NCBI RefSeq assembly: GCF_043290135.1
Contig: NC_134707.1
Location: 83,222,447-83,286,446, forward strand
Direction of reading: 5' to 3'
Length of the DNA: 64,000 nt
Source of the DNA: Rhipicephalus microplus
Taxonomy: Eukaryota; Arthropoda; Arachnida; Ixodida; Ixodidae
Shown: positions 31,804 to 41,569 of the stretch, one piece after another
Numbering within the stretch: position 1 is the first letter of the stretch
Layout: each line of letters opens with the position of its first letter
Notes under the pieces: generated by a model
The model's input: the letters and a program-made list of their open reading frames with translations, nothing else
Database searches by the model: none
Told to the model about the DNA's origin: nothing
Made by a program: the position numbers and the translations under genes

Positions 31804-33530
31804 GTCATTCTCATTGTCATCATCATCATCATTATCATTATCATCATTATAATCGTTATCATTATCATCATCATCATTATCGTTATCATTATCATCATCA
31901 TCATTATCATCATCATTATCATTATCATCATCAGCCTGACTACGTCCACTGCAGGACAAATACCTCTCCCATGTTCTGCCAGTCAACTAGGTCCTGTGCT
32001 TCCTGCTGCCGCTTTATACCCGCGAAATTATTATTCTCATCTTCTCAGCTAACTTTCTGTCTCCCCGTAACCCACTGGTCTTCTCTGGGAATACAGTCAG
32101 TTACCCTTAATGACCAGCAGTTCTCTGGCCTACGCGATACATGACCGGCCCATGTCCATTTCCTCTTCTTGATTTCAAATATGATTTTCTCAATCCTGGC
32201 TTGTTCCCTAATCCACTCTACTCTCTTCTTGTCTCTTAAAGTTACGCCTATTATTTTACTTTTCATCGCTCGCTGCGTCATCCTCAATTTAAGCTGAACC
32301 CTCTATGTAAATCTCCACGTCTCTGCTCCATAGCTAAGTACCGTCAAGATGCAGCTGTTATATACCTTCCTCTTTTGGAATAGTGGAAATCTACATGTCA
32401 TGATTTGAGAGAGCTTGCCAAATGTGCTCCACCCAATTCTTATTCTTCTAGTTACTTCAATCTCATCCTTCGGCTCCGTGAATATTACCTGTCCTAAGTA
32501 GACATAGTCTTTTACAACTTCAAGTGGACTATTACCTATATCGAAGTGCTGCTCTCTTCCGAGGTTGTTGTACATTACTTTCGTTTTCTGCAGATTAGTT
32601 TCAAGACTTACCTTCCTGCTCTCCTTGTCTAACTCCGTTATCATGAGTTGCAATTCGTCGCCTAAGTTACTCAGCAATGCAATGTCATCGGCGAAGCTGA
32701 GGTTACTAAAATACTCTCCATTAACTTTTGTGCCTAACTGTTTCCATTCTAGGTCTCTGAAAACCTCCTATAAGCCGGGGGTAAATAGCATTGGGGAGAT
32801 AGTAGCCCCCTGTCGTACACCCTTCTTGATTGGCATTTTGTCGCTTTCTTTATGAAGCACTATGGTGGCAGTTGTTCCCCTGTATATTTATTCTACGATG
32901 TTTATATATGCTTTGTCGACACCCTTGTTTTCGCAGTGTCTGAATGACTGCTGATATTTCTACTGAATCAACCGGCCTCTCGTAATATATGAAGGCTATG
33001 TACAACAGTTGGCTGTATTCTGGGCATTTCACTATTACCTGATTGATAGTACAAATGTGCTCAATTGTTGAGTAGCCTGTTCGAAATCTTGCTTGTTTAT
33101 TTGGTTCACTGAATTTTAATGTTGCCTTAATTCTGGTATCAATTAGCTTTGTAAACAGCTTGTATACGACGACGAGCATGCTGATCGGCCTGTATTTCTT
33201 CACGTCCTTGTCATCTTCTTTCTTATGTATTAAGATGATGTTAGCATTCTTCCAAGATTTTGGTACTCTATCTGTGAGGAGACACTTCCTAATCAGGGTG
33301 GATAGTTTTTAAAACACCTTCTGTCCTCCGTATTTCAGCAGATCTGACGTTATCTGAGGCTCAACAGAAGCTTTGCCTCTTTGCATTCCCCTCAACCCTT
33401 TTCTGACTTCTTCAATTATTACTGGTGGGATGCCACCTGGGTTACTGCTAGTTCTTGTAGTATGGTCGTAGTTGTTTCATCTATTGTACAGATCTCAGTG
33501 AAACTCCTCCGCTATTTTTACTGACTTTTA
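31804..33530 (-). mobile_element. RTE-type LINE, 5'-truncated copy 1, with CAT-rich tail
   Basis: The minus strand reads, from the 5' side: KKYRPISMLVVVYKLFTKLI, QARFRTGYSTIEHICTINQV and AFIYYERPVDSVE (32850-33203), NLSFADDIALLSNLGDELQ (near 32700-32640), YLGQVI...EIEVTRRIRIGWSTFGK and ILTVLSYGAETW (32303-32677), and EWIREQARIEKIIFEIKKRK with WTWAGHVSRR (32045-32287). These are RTE-clade RT and C-terminal motifs. The element ends in an ATGATGATA-type microsatellite, as is usual for RTE. The 5' side is truncated near 33530. It matches the longer RTE copy at 39.94-43.75 kb, but with FADD intact here. Confidence 0.85.
31806..31936 (-). repeat. CAT/CATTAT microsatellite forming the RTE 3' tail
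   Basis: About 130 bases of CATTATCATCAT-type repeats directly abut the RTE 3' end (CAGCCTGACTACGTCCACTG at 31934). The same 3' end at 39.95 kb carries only CATCATCATCAT. The minus-strand open frame of Asp/Asn repeats over this block is a by-product. Confidence 0.9.
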
Positions 33531-33664
33531 CCGAGAACTAAAAATGCTGAATATGGATAACCACAACAAATTTATTGTCTACACATTCGCTTATGAAACA
33601 GTTAAGCACACAGCCTTCTAAGACTTGTTCTCATTCAAGGCCTTTCTAATTCGAACAATGTACC
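33531..33664 (+). pseudogene. Middle block of the CR1/L2-like LINE between two insertions
   Basis: YRELKMLNMDNHNKFIVYTF, AYETVKHTAF and then FSFKAFLIRTMYLF can be read in the plus strand. This is the region between the thumb and the WNSLP block of CR1/L2-like proteins. It is bounded left by the RTE 5' truncation and right by a SINE. Confidence 0.55.
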
Positions 33665-33890
33665 TGTTTTACAGCGAAAGCTATTATGAGATCACAACTG
33701 GAGTCCCGCGCCACCGTAGTTGTCCGCCGCCACCGCTGGTGTCCGTAATCACATCGCACGAAATTAGAAAAAGGGCCTAGCGCCAATTACACAGTGGGGC
33801 TCTAACTCTGATCCGCAGGGTTCCAGCCCAGTATTCTACCAATGAGTAACGTCGGTGCTTGGGACTTGCTCGCAAACTTGCCTTAGGCAG
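33665..33890 (-). mobile_element. tRNA-headed SINE (Ruka-like), copy 2
   Basis: On the minus strand the head reads GTTACTCATTGGTAGAATAC and GATCAGAGTTAGAGCCCCAC, degraded A and B boxes. The body includes TTTCTAATTTCGTGCGATGT and ends TTGTGATCTCATAATAGC, TTTCGCTGTAAAA. The same body occurs at 43.97-44.15 kb on the same strand. Position inside the LINE block shows it inserted after that LINE. Extra sequence to 34267 is not assigned. Confidence 0.7.
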
Positions 33891-34267
33891 GCTTTATGTG
33901 GGGAAAGCAATCGCGTTAATACGACTTATAAAGCATTTTAAAACATCGAAAGAACAACCAGCCTTCACACAATGTGAATAGGTTAACGAGTCAACCGTCC
34001 AATGCTTCAACCCATTACAAAATTTAGTTCTTTTTTTCCTAATAACTGTGAAGCATACGCGCTTCACGCATCTTTCCTCATCGCCGTCAGCCACAGCATG
34101 AACAATTGGCACAAAATTCTCTTCAAGTGTTCAGTGGATACGACGCTTCTCAGAAGAACAAAAAATAGCCTGGCGAATGCCAGCCTACTACCTAAGTGTG
34201 CTTGCAGCAGTTACCCAATCGCTGTGACTGCGCTGCGCCTTCCGCGCAGACCTGCCGTTTTTTTCCC

Positions 34268-34800
34268 CTAAAACAACAACTTTATACTTCCCAAGGTGAA
34301 AATTAAATATAGTTCTCAAAGACTAGCTTTTTTCTGAATCAAACTCTGGAATTCTTTGCCTTATAGTATAAGTTGTGCATTTTCTGTTTCGTCATTGAAA
34401 CACCAGCTTCGAAAATTCATGTCTAATGAATAGCATCCTTTATTGAATGTTCTTGAAACTTAACTATGTTTATGTCTTTGGGAATAGTGTCTGCTTTTTA
34501 TTATGCTACAGTTCCTTCACCCAATATTTTTATGTTTTACATTGTAACTCTTACACTCACCATTGTTTAGATATTTTTATTCTGTACAATGAATATCATG
34601 CTGCATCCACTTTGCTTTTAAGTAGTATTTTCTTTATTACTATTATAACAAGTTCATCCCACAGTGTTCCCACTATCGCAACTTCTTCTGTGTTAAATTT
34701 TATATATCCTATATATGTTTTTTGTGTTTTTATTAAAACGTTAAGTTTATTTATATCACTAATGTTACTATCATATTTCTCCCTACTAATTTGTGACGCA
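34268..34800 (+). mobile_element. 3' end of the CR1/L2-like LINE
   Basis: The reading is NNNFILPKVKIKYSSQRLAF, then KLWNSLPYSISCAFSVSS and HQLRKFMS, the C-terminal block of CR1/L2-type proteins with its conserved WNSLP. An AT-rich 3' UTR without a domain follows. The exact 3' end is unclear; a GC-richer dispersed sequence starts near 34810. Confidence 0.6.
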
Positions 34801-34809
34801 TGTGTTCGA

Positions 34810-35835
34810 GTGCCTCCAGTGCAAAGATGCAGGCGGAACTTTTAGGGCGAAGCTCCTCACGCCATGGGCTGAACGTGCCGTGTTTGTAGTAGTAGCCACC
34901 TCTCATTTAGTACTTAGAATATCCGCTGGATGGTGGTATTGTATATGATTATTATGTGATGGAAAGATGGGAGTTGGCGGTACTTGGAGTGTTCACTAGA
35001 TGGATGGACGGTTGGACGGATGCATGGAGGATCGCACGGATGGGCAGAGAAAAGAACGAATGGACTGACGGAAGCACGGCCGGACTCAAGGACGCTTCGC
35101 CCCAGTCATCATCATTCGCTCCGTGGATATGCTGTGATTTTTTAGAAGTAAAGGCACTTTCATCGGCCCGGTGAGGCAAGAGAGGGAGGGAGAGGGGAGC
35201 GACAGTATTGCGGGTGTCTTCCTGGGCCGGCACGAGATGCGAGACGCAATCATGCACAGTAGGAATGTGAATGGCCCCACCACCGACGCCGAAGCGCAAC
35301 ATCGTGCTTCTATGAAATGCTCCGCATTCAGAAGAGTAAAAAAACTACGCCGAACTTTCGCACATAAAGTGACGATTCACTAAGCGTTCCTGGGAGTTTC
35401 TGTCATGTTCCACATTAATAACACTCAGTCGCTAAAACTTGGCATTTATTTACAAGGCATTCTATTTGCACTCTTCTAGGCTCTCAGTCACCTTGACAGG
35501 CATATTACAATTGTACTTGAAAACAAAATCACACTCTAATAGGTCTGTTCCAACGAGGCTTTCCTTTGTCCAGAACACGCAGTCTCGCGTTCCTGAAAGG
35601 ATAATACCGTGTTAACGCATGAAACTTATTTAAAGTATGTCTTGCCACCAACGAACAAGTGGGTACTTCATGACTACACTTGCAGTGGGCTCGAGGATAA
35701 TTTTAAATATGCAAAGTTACCAGCACCGTAGTTGTTCTCGCCGCTGCATTGTTGAAGTGTCCTTCCAAAAACTGAACTTGAGAAGCTAGTTAAAGACACT
35801 AAAAGAACGGGGCTTAAAGGGATACTTAAGAGCAA
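34810..35835. other. Dispersed-repeat-like DNA without a recognised gene
   Basis: A degenerate GGATGGAC-type stretch lies at 34990-35100 (GATGGATGGACGGTTGGACG). TTTTAGGGCGAAGCTCCTCA near 34840 looks like the end of a dispersed repeat, but there is no second copy in this window. Short open frames here carry no domain. Confidence 0.4.
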
Positions 35836-35839
35836 AAAA

Positions 35840-36115
35840 ATAAAAATTTGCAGATCTCACGTACAGTGGGAATCAGTGATGTGCGAAGCACGAATGAGCT
35901 AGGTTGCTATGTCACTTTAAAATCAGCACAACGTTACAAAGAGTAGGTAAATTATGCCGTACATGACTTCCGCGTCATGATTATCATGTTTGGATGTGTT
36001 GTTTACCTTCGTCATCTACTCACGTCCCGTGATACCAAATTTTGTACATGTGGAGCTACTTCGTCATCCATTGACGTCACGTAACACCAAACTTGGTATA
36101 TATGGAGCTAGCGAA
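35840..36115 (+). repeat. Degenerate copies of the satellite monomer and of its companion repeat
   Basis: GATCTCACGTACAGTGGGAA near 35853 is a degraded, reverse-oriented match to the repeat end at 37230-37260. From 35964 the text CATGATTATCATGTTTGGAT and CCATTGACGTCACGTAACAC to TGGAGCTAGCGAAACGGCC matches the 130-bp satellite monomer found at 37.4-39.3 kb. Confidence 0.75.
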
Positions 36116-36344
36116 ACGGCCATCATTAAGGACCCAATATACTCCAAAGTAATGTTGACAAGCGTGCACGCTGCGCACAGCCACTCTACGTTAGCAAAAC
36201 GTCAGCATTCTGAGGCCAGGCGCAACCGGCGTGACCAGCGTCCGTCGGCGCAGCCTCACTATAGCACGGCACGACCGCAACCGGCGCGAAATGCGACATG
36301 CTGCATTTCGCACCGATGCGTTATCCAAACAGCACTGCGTCTTT

Positions 36345-36480
36345 CTCTTTTTTTTTAATGCGAAGAATTTCTTAGCGAACGGCGACTTTGAGCGTATCTA
36401 TCTATCTAGCCGCTTACGTTTGGGTGCTCTCATGGTCACCCCCTTAACTTGGTGTGAACAAAAATTAGCACGGGATGGTA
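36345..36480 (+). repeat. Truncated copy of the microsatellite-linked repeat
   Basis: AATGCGAAGAATTTCTTAGC, then GAACGGCGACTTTGAGCGTA and TCTATCTATCTAGCCGCTTA repeat, with few changes, the flanks of the long TAGA array at 39.63 kb (reverse orientation) and of the TCTA array at 57.8 kb. Here only three tetramers are present. Confidence 0.8.
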
Positions 36481-36746
36481 AGATGGTTTGACAATTACGA
36501 CGTGCTGATCAAGACATAATTAATGTCACAATCCCATCGCTGCGTCGTCAAACGCTTCCCACCAGACAGTGGCACTTACTAACGGGCTGGTATGTGCTTC
36601 TGGTATGCCGGTATGTGCCGCGCGTGATTCACACTTAGTATCTACCAAGGAATGACGAGAACACACATAGGCAATTTTAACGCACGAGTGTTAAGAAATA
36701 TGTGACATCGGTAGCGTCGACCTGACGAATACAAAAAGTAGATGTT

Positions 36747-36824
36747 AGGGTTCCAGCTGGAATCGAACCCAAGCATACTGCGTGGCAATGAAGCATTTTA
36801 CCTGAAAGCTACGCCAGCTCTCGG
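36747..36824 (-). mobile_element. tRNA-like SINE head
   Basis: On the minus strand GCTGGCGTAGCTTTCAGGTA supplies an A box and TTGGGTTCGATTCCAGC a nearly perfect B box at tRNA spacing. The cloverleaf is not fully paired and no clear anticodon arm can be made, so this is read as a tRNA-derived SINE head rather than a functional gene. No body shared with the other SINEs was recognised. Confidence 0.55.
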
Positions 36825-36867
36825 AACTACTTTTCAAATAGACACTAATCTTCGTGAAACGTCAATA

Positions 36868-37275
36868 GTGGTTGCAGTTCTGCCTACCCAATTTTATAAA
36901 CATTACATATACACTCCTTCGATACAGCCGTCACTTCAGGTTAACGTCAATTGTGATTAGTTGCCATGCGCTGAGGTTGATTTATGTGGCAGTTTCCAGG
37001 GCCAGCCTCCTCGCGAACATTAGCACTTCATATCAGCTTCTGGTGTCGCTATTACGCATGTTACAGTTGGCATCGTTGCACAAGTTCAAATAACTCGTTG
37101 TACAAGCATCTGCAACTCTTCAAGATATGTCTGTGCGTGCAGCATTGGTACATATATTTAGCGTCGTTTCCCGACGTGTCGCTAAATAAAGAAATAGCAA
37201 CACGTTCACCTTCCCTCTGCATGCTTCGCATAACGTCGATTCCCTGGTACGTGGGATCTGCCAATTTTTTTGACA
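36868..37275 (+). repeat. Unclassified ~410-bp interspersed repeat, copy 1
   Basis: It has an inverted partner at 44880-45287. Shared segments include CAATTTTATAAACATTACAT, CGTCAATTGTGATTAGTTGC (partner: GCAACTAACCACAATTGACG reversed) and CGATTCCCTGGTACGTGGGA. No protein domain, tRNA head or clear terminal repeat was found. Confidence 0.8.
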
Positions 37276-37441
37276 GAGGGACGCTGGACGTGCTCCAACG
37301 TGCATGCGTGAAGTCGACGCAGCGCAGCGCGTGCCTGTGAGTATATGGTAGGACCAGCGCTAAGCATGGCAACGCTGGTGTGACGCGACAAAACGAACGC
37401 CGGAGCGTACGCGCGCCGAGTCACGTCGAAATGTATTGGCG

Positions 37442-37764
37442 CCTTGACTGTGGCAAGTACTCATGTTCTTACTTGACACACATCGCATGATTAACATGTT
37501 TGCACCAGTCACCTACCTTCGTCATTCATTGACGTCACGTCATACCAAATTTGGCATATGTGAAGCTAGCGAAACGGCCGCGAGTGCATCATGAGTGTCG
37601 CATGTAATCATGTTTGGATGTGTCATTTAATTATGTCGCTCGCATCACGTAATACCGAATTTGGCACTTGTGAAGCTAACGAAACGGCCGCAAGTGCATC
37701 ATGAGCGTAGCACGTAGTCATGTTCTTACATGACAGGCATATTATGATTATCATATCATTATCA
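37442..37764 (+). repeat. Dimeric satellite, left part of the array
   Basis: From about 37486 the array runs as alternating related monomers of roughly 130 bp, each with a GAAACGGCCGC core (37570 and 37680) and a TTTGGCATATG or TTTGGCACTTG block. It is cut near 37760 by a LINE 3' fragment and resumes at 38556. Confidence 0.85.
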
Positions 37765-38553
37765 GCTATATATAACCTACGTGCGCCCTAGGCTTGAATA
37801 TGCTTCCTCAGTTTGGGACCCTGGCTATGTAACACTATCTAATAAAATTGAAGCTGTGCAAAACCGCTCCGCGAGGTTCATACTTTCTAACTATCACCGC
37901 ACTTCTAGTGTTACTAACATGAAATCCAGCCTTGACCTTGCTACTCTTGCTACTCGCCGGAAACTTGCTCGCCTTTGTGTGCTGCATAAAGCGTACGACC
38001 ATAACCCCATACTTAAATCACGTTGGCTCAACCCTCCTTTTTTCCTATCTGAACGCCTCGACCATCATTACAAGGTTCATATTCCGCGCCAAAACACCGT
38101 AACATACTCCCATTCTTTTTTACCAAAAACATGCCACGATTGGAACAACCTGCCTGCGTCACTAGTCACGATTACTAATCATGAACGCTTTCGGGCGGCA
38201 CTCGAAAATTTTATGCATTGATGTGCTCAACGCATTTTCTTTTTCCCTGGTTTTGTTTGCTGCTGTTCGGTTACCGTTCATTTGTGTATCGCAAATACGT
38301 TGTGCCATGTTGTAATTTTTTTTTTCGCGGTGCTTCCTTGTTTGATTTTTTGATTCCTTGTTTGATTTGTCGCGGTGCTTCCTGTTGTCACGGTGCTTCA
38401 TTTACACGTTGTTCTCAAGTGTTGTACGCATGTACTGAATGTGATTTGTTTTTCACGTTTCAATTGTATTTTTTGTCTTCTAAACCCACTCCCCTCTAAA
38501 ATGCTGTATGCCCTGAGGGTACAATAAATAAATAAATAAATAAATAAATAAAT
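37765..38553 (+). mobile_element. 5'-truncated LINE (Jockey/CR1-like) 3' end with AATA tail, inserted in the satellite
   Basis: The frame 37781-38221 (147 codons) is uninterrupted and starts inside the RT thumb: VRPRLEYASSVWDPGY, KIEAVQNRSARFILSNYHRT, LATRRKLARLCVLHKAYDHN and CHDWNNLPASLV, ending HERFRAALENF. This is the post-RT region of CR1/Jockey-type LINEs. A 3' UTR of about 300 bases ends in ACAATAAATAAATAAATAAA. The satellite continues directly on both sides. An undamaged frame and a long clean tail suggest a recent insertion, though the copy is far too short to be autonomous. Confidence 0.88.
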
Positions 38554-38555
38554 CA

Positions 38556-39375
38556 TCTTTGCACCAGTCGCATACCTTCGTCATTCATTGACGTCACGTC
38601 ATACCAAATTTGGCATATGTGAAGCTAGCGAAACGGCCGCGAGCGCACCATGAGTGTCGCATGTAATCATGTTTGGATGTGTCATTTAATTATGTCGTTC
38701 GCTCGCATCACGTAATACCGAATTTGGCACTTGTGAAGCTAACGAAACGGCCGCAAGTGCATCATGAGCGTAGCACGTAGTCATGTTGTTACATGACAGG
38801 CATCTTATGATTATCATGTTTGCACCAGTCGCATACCTTCGTCATTCATTGACGTCACGTCATACCAAATTTGGCATATGTGAAGCTAGCGAAACGGCCG
38901 CGAGCGCACCATGAGTGTCGCATGTAATCATGTTTGGATGTGTCATTTAATTATGTCGTTCGCTCGCATCACGTAATACTGAATTTGGCACTTGTGAAGC
39001 TAACGAAACGGCCGCAAGTGCATCATGAGCGTAGCACGTAGTCATGTTGTTACATGACAGGCATCTTATGATTATCATGTTTGCACCAGTCGCATACCTT
39101 CGTCATCCATTCACGTACTGTAATACCTAATTTGGTATATGTGACGCTAGCGAAACGGCCGCCAGCGCATAATGAGCATGGCATGTAGTCATGTTTTTAC
39201 ATGACACGCATGACATGATTAACATGTTTGCTATACTCGCTTACCTTAGTCATGCATTCATGTACCGTAATACGAAATTTGGGTATGTGTGACTCTATAG
39301 CGTAACGGCCGCGAGTGCATAATGAGCGTGGCATGTAGTCATGCAGTCAATGACTCGCATGCTGTTATTTTCATG
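38556..39375 (+). repeat. Dimeric satellite, right part of the array (261-bp period)
   Basis: GCACCAGTCGCATACCTTCG starts at 38561, 38822 and 39083, exactly 261 bases apart. Each 261-bp unit contains two diverged monomers with GAAACGGCCGC. The first two units are almost identical, whereas monomers after 39083 are more diverged. TGACGTCA occurs once per unit (38589 and 38850). Degenerate monomers continue to about 39600 with AAACGGCC as the last recognisable core. Confidence 0.92.
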
Positions 39376-39870
<495 letters not shown>

Positions 39871-39925
39871 CGCTGAAAGTCGCCGAAGTTCGCAAAAATT
39901 GCTTCGCATTTAAAAAGCTTTTTCG
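39871..39925 (-). repeat. Terminal part of the microsatellite-linked repeat
   Basis: Read on the minus strand: AAATGCGAAGCAATTTTTGC, GAACTTCGGCGACTTTCAGC, GTATCTATC. The same terminus occurs at 36.36 kb and, more diverged, at 57.77 kb. Confidence 0.8.
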
Positions 39926-40056
39926 CTTATTCATCATCATCATAAGCCTGGCTACATCCACTGCAGGACAAAGGCCTCTCCCATGTTCCGCCAGGTAAAT
40001 CAGTCCTGTACTTTCTGCTGCCAATATATACCCGCAAACTTCCTAATCTCATCTGC

Positions 40057-40299
40057 TCACCTAACCTTCTCTCTCCCCCAAACCAGCTTGCCTTCTCTAG
40101 GAATCCAGTTAGTTACCCTTAATGACCAACAGTTATTCTGTCTACGTGTTATATGCCCGGCCCATGTCCATTTCCTCTTCTTGATTTCAAGTATGATATT
40201 TTTAACCCCAGTTTGTTCCCTAATCCACTCTGCTCTCTTCTTGTCCCTTAAGGTTACACCTACCATTTCCATTTCCATTGCTCGCTGCGTCGTCCTCAA
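40057..40299 (-). pseudogene. RTE copy 2, C-terminal region
   Basis: The frame reads RTTQRAMEMEMVGVTLRDKK, AEWIREQTGVKNIILEIKKR and KWTWAGHITRRQNNCWSLRV, the characteristic RTE C terminus with its WxWAGH motif. It corresponds codon for codon to 32045-32287 in copy 1. Confidence 0.85.
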
Positions 40300-40463
40300 T
40301 TTAAGCTGAACCCTCTATGTAAGTCTCCAGGTTCCTGCTCCATAGTTAGGTACCGGCAAGATGCAGCTGATGTATACCTTCCTCTTGAAGAATAGTGGCA
40401 GTCTACCTGTCATGATTCGAGAGTGCTTGCCAAATGTGCTCCACCCCATTCTTATTCTTCTAT

Positions 40464-41560
40464 TTACCTAAATCTCGTGGTTCGCTCCATGTTTATTACC
40501 TGTCCTAAGTACACATAGTTATTTACAAATTCAAGTGCACTATTACATATCTCGAAGCGCTGCTCTTTTTTGAGGTTGTTGTACGTTACTTTCGTTTCCT
40601 GCAGTATAATTTTAAAAACTACTTTTCTGCTCACCTTGCCTAACTCCGTCATCATGAGTGGCAATTCGTCCCCTGAGTTACTCAGCGATGCAATGCCATC
40701 GGTGAAGCGCAGGTTACTAAGGTACTCTCCATTAACACTTATTCCTAACTGTTCCCATTCTAGGCGTCTGACAACATCCTGTAAGCACGCGGTAAATATC
40801 ATTGGGGAGATTTTATCCCCCTGACTTACACCCTTTTTGATTGGTATTCTGTTGCTGTCTTTGTGAAGCACTATGGAGCAGTTTATCCCCTCTAGATTTC
40901 TTCCAGGTTGTTTATATTTGCTTCGTCGACGCCCTGATTTCGCGGTGTCTCCAAGACTGCTGAGATTTCTACTGAATCAAACGCATTCTCGTGAATCAAA
41001 CGCCTTCTCGTAATATATGAAGGCTATGTACAGTCGTTGGCTGTATTCTGAGCATTTCACTATTACCTGATTGATAGTAAAAATGTGGTCGATTGTTGAG
41101 TAGCCTGTTTGAAATCCTGCTCTTTCCTTTGGTTGAGTGAATTCTAATGTTGCCTTAATTCTGTCAGCAATTACCTCTGTAAATAGCCTGTATACTACAT
41201 AGAGAAAGCTGATCGGCCTGTTATTCTTCAAGTCCTTGTCATCTTTTTTCTTATGTATTAGGATGATGTTAGCATTCTTCCAAGACTCTGGTACTCTTCC
41301 CGCCAGGAGACACCTCGTAAACAGGTCGCTAGTTTTTCTAACACAATGTGCCCTTCATCTTTCAGCAGATCTGATGTTACCTGATCCTCACCAGCAGCTT
41401 TGCCTCTTTGCATGCTCTCCAAGGCTTTTCTGACTACTTCTATTATTACTGGTGAGGCGTCATCTGGGTTACTGCTAGTTCTTATACTGAAGTCGTGGTT
41501 GTGCTGGCTACTGCACAGTTCTCTGTAAAACTCCTCCACTAATTTTACTAGCCCATTCAT
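40464..41560 (-). pseudogene. RTE copy 2, reverse transcriptase, catalytic box altered
   Basis: Minus-strand frames give PVIIEVVRKALESMQRGKAA and GEDQVTSDLLKDEG (41258-41560), KNNRPISFLYVVYRLFTEVI, RAGFQTGYSTIDHIFTINQV and YYEKAFDS (40977-41231), then IPIKKGVSQGDKISPMIFTA and LRFTDGIASLSN (40464-40871). The RTE FADD box is FTDG here, losing the second catalytic aspartate. At least two frameshifts separate the parts. Family role: target-primed reverse transcription, also the likely partner for mobilising SINEs. Confidence 0.85.
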
Positions 41561-41569
41561 TTAGGTAGT

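Larger units (their letters stand above)
28410..34800 (+). mobile_element. CR1/L2-like LINE with nested RTE LINE and SINE insertions
   Basis: The LINE can be followed as three blocks: 28410-31803, 33531-33664 and about 34268-34800. Endonuclease motifs lie near 29690-29990, RT motifs near 30640-31330, the post-RT region near 31560-31800, and the family C-terminal block KVKIKYSSQRLAFF..KLWNSLP near 34290-34360. Block borders coincide with the edges of an RTE copy (31804-33530) and of a SINE-containing insertion (33665-34267). Reading resumes after each insertion at the next expected part of the protein, which supports nesting. All coding parts are broken. Confidence 0.72.

Noticed and set aside
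31735..31986. Minus-strand Asp/Asn-rich frame
   Set aside because: It is the translated CAT/CATTAT tail of the RTE LINE; no independent support for a gene.
36747..36824. Functional tRNA gene (also at 26416, 33800, 43677, 44090 and 52400)
   Set aside because: A and B boxes are present, but acceptor and anticodon stems do not pair properly, and several copies continue into shared SINE bodies. They are read as SINE heads or promoter relics.
37442..39375. CRISPR array
   Set aside because: Units are tandem, 261 bp long and lack unique spacers between short identical repeats; the context is eukaryotic.
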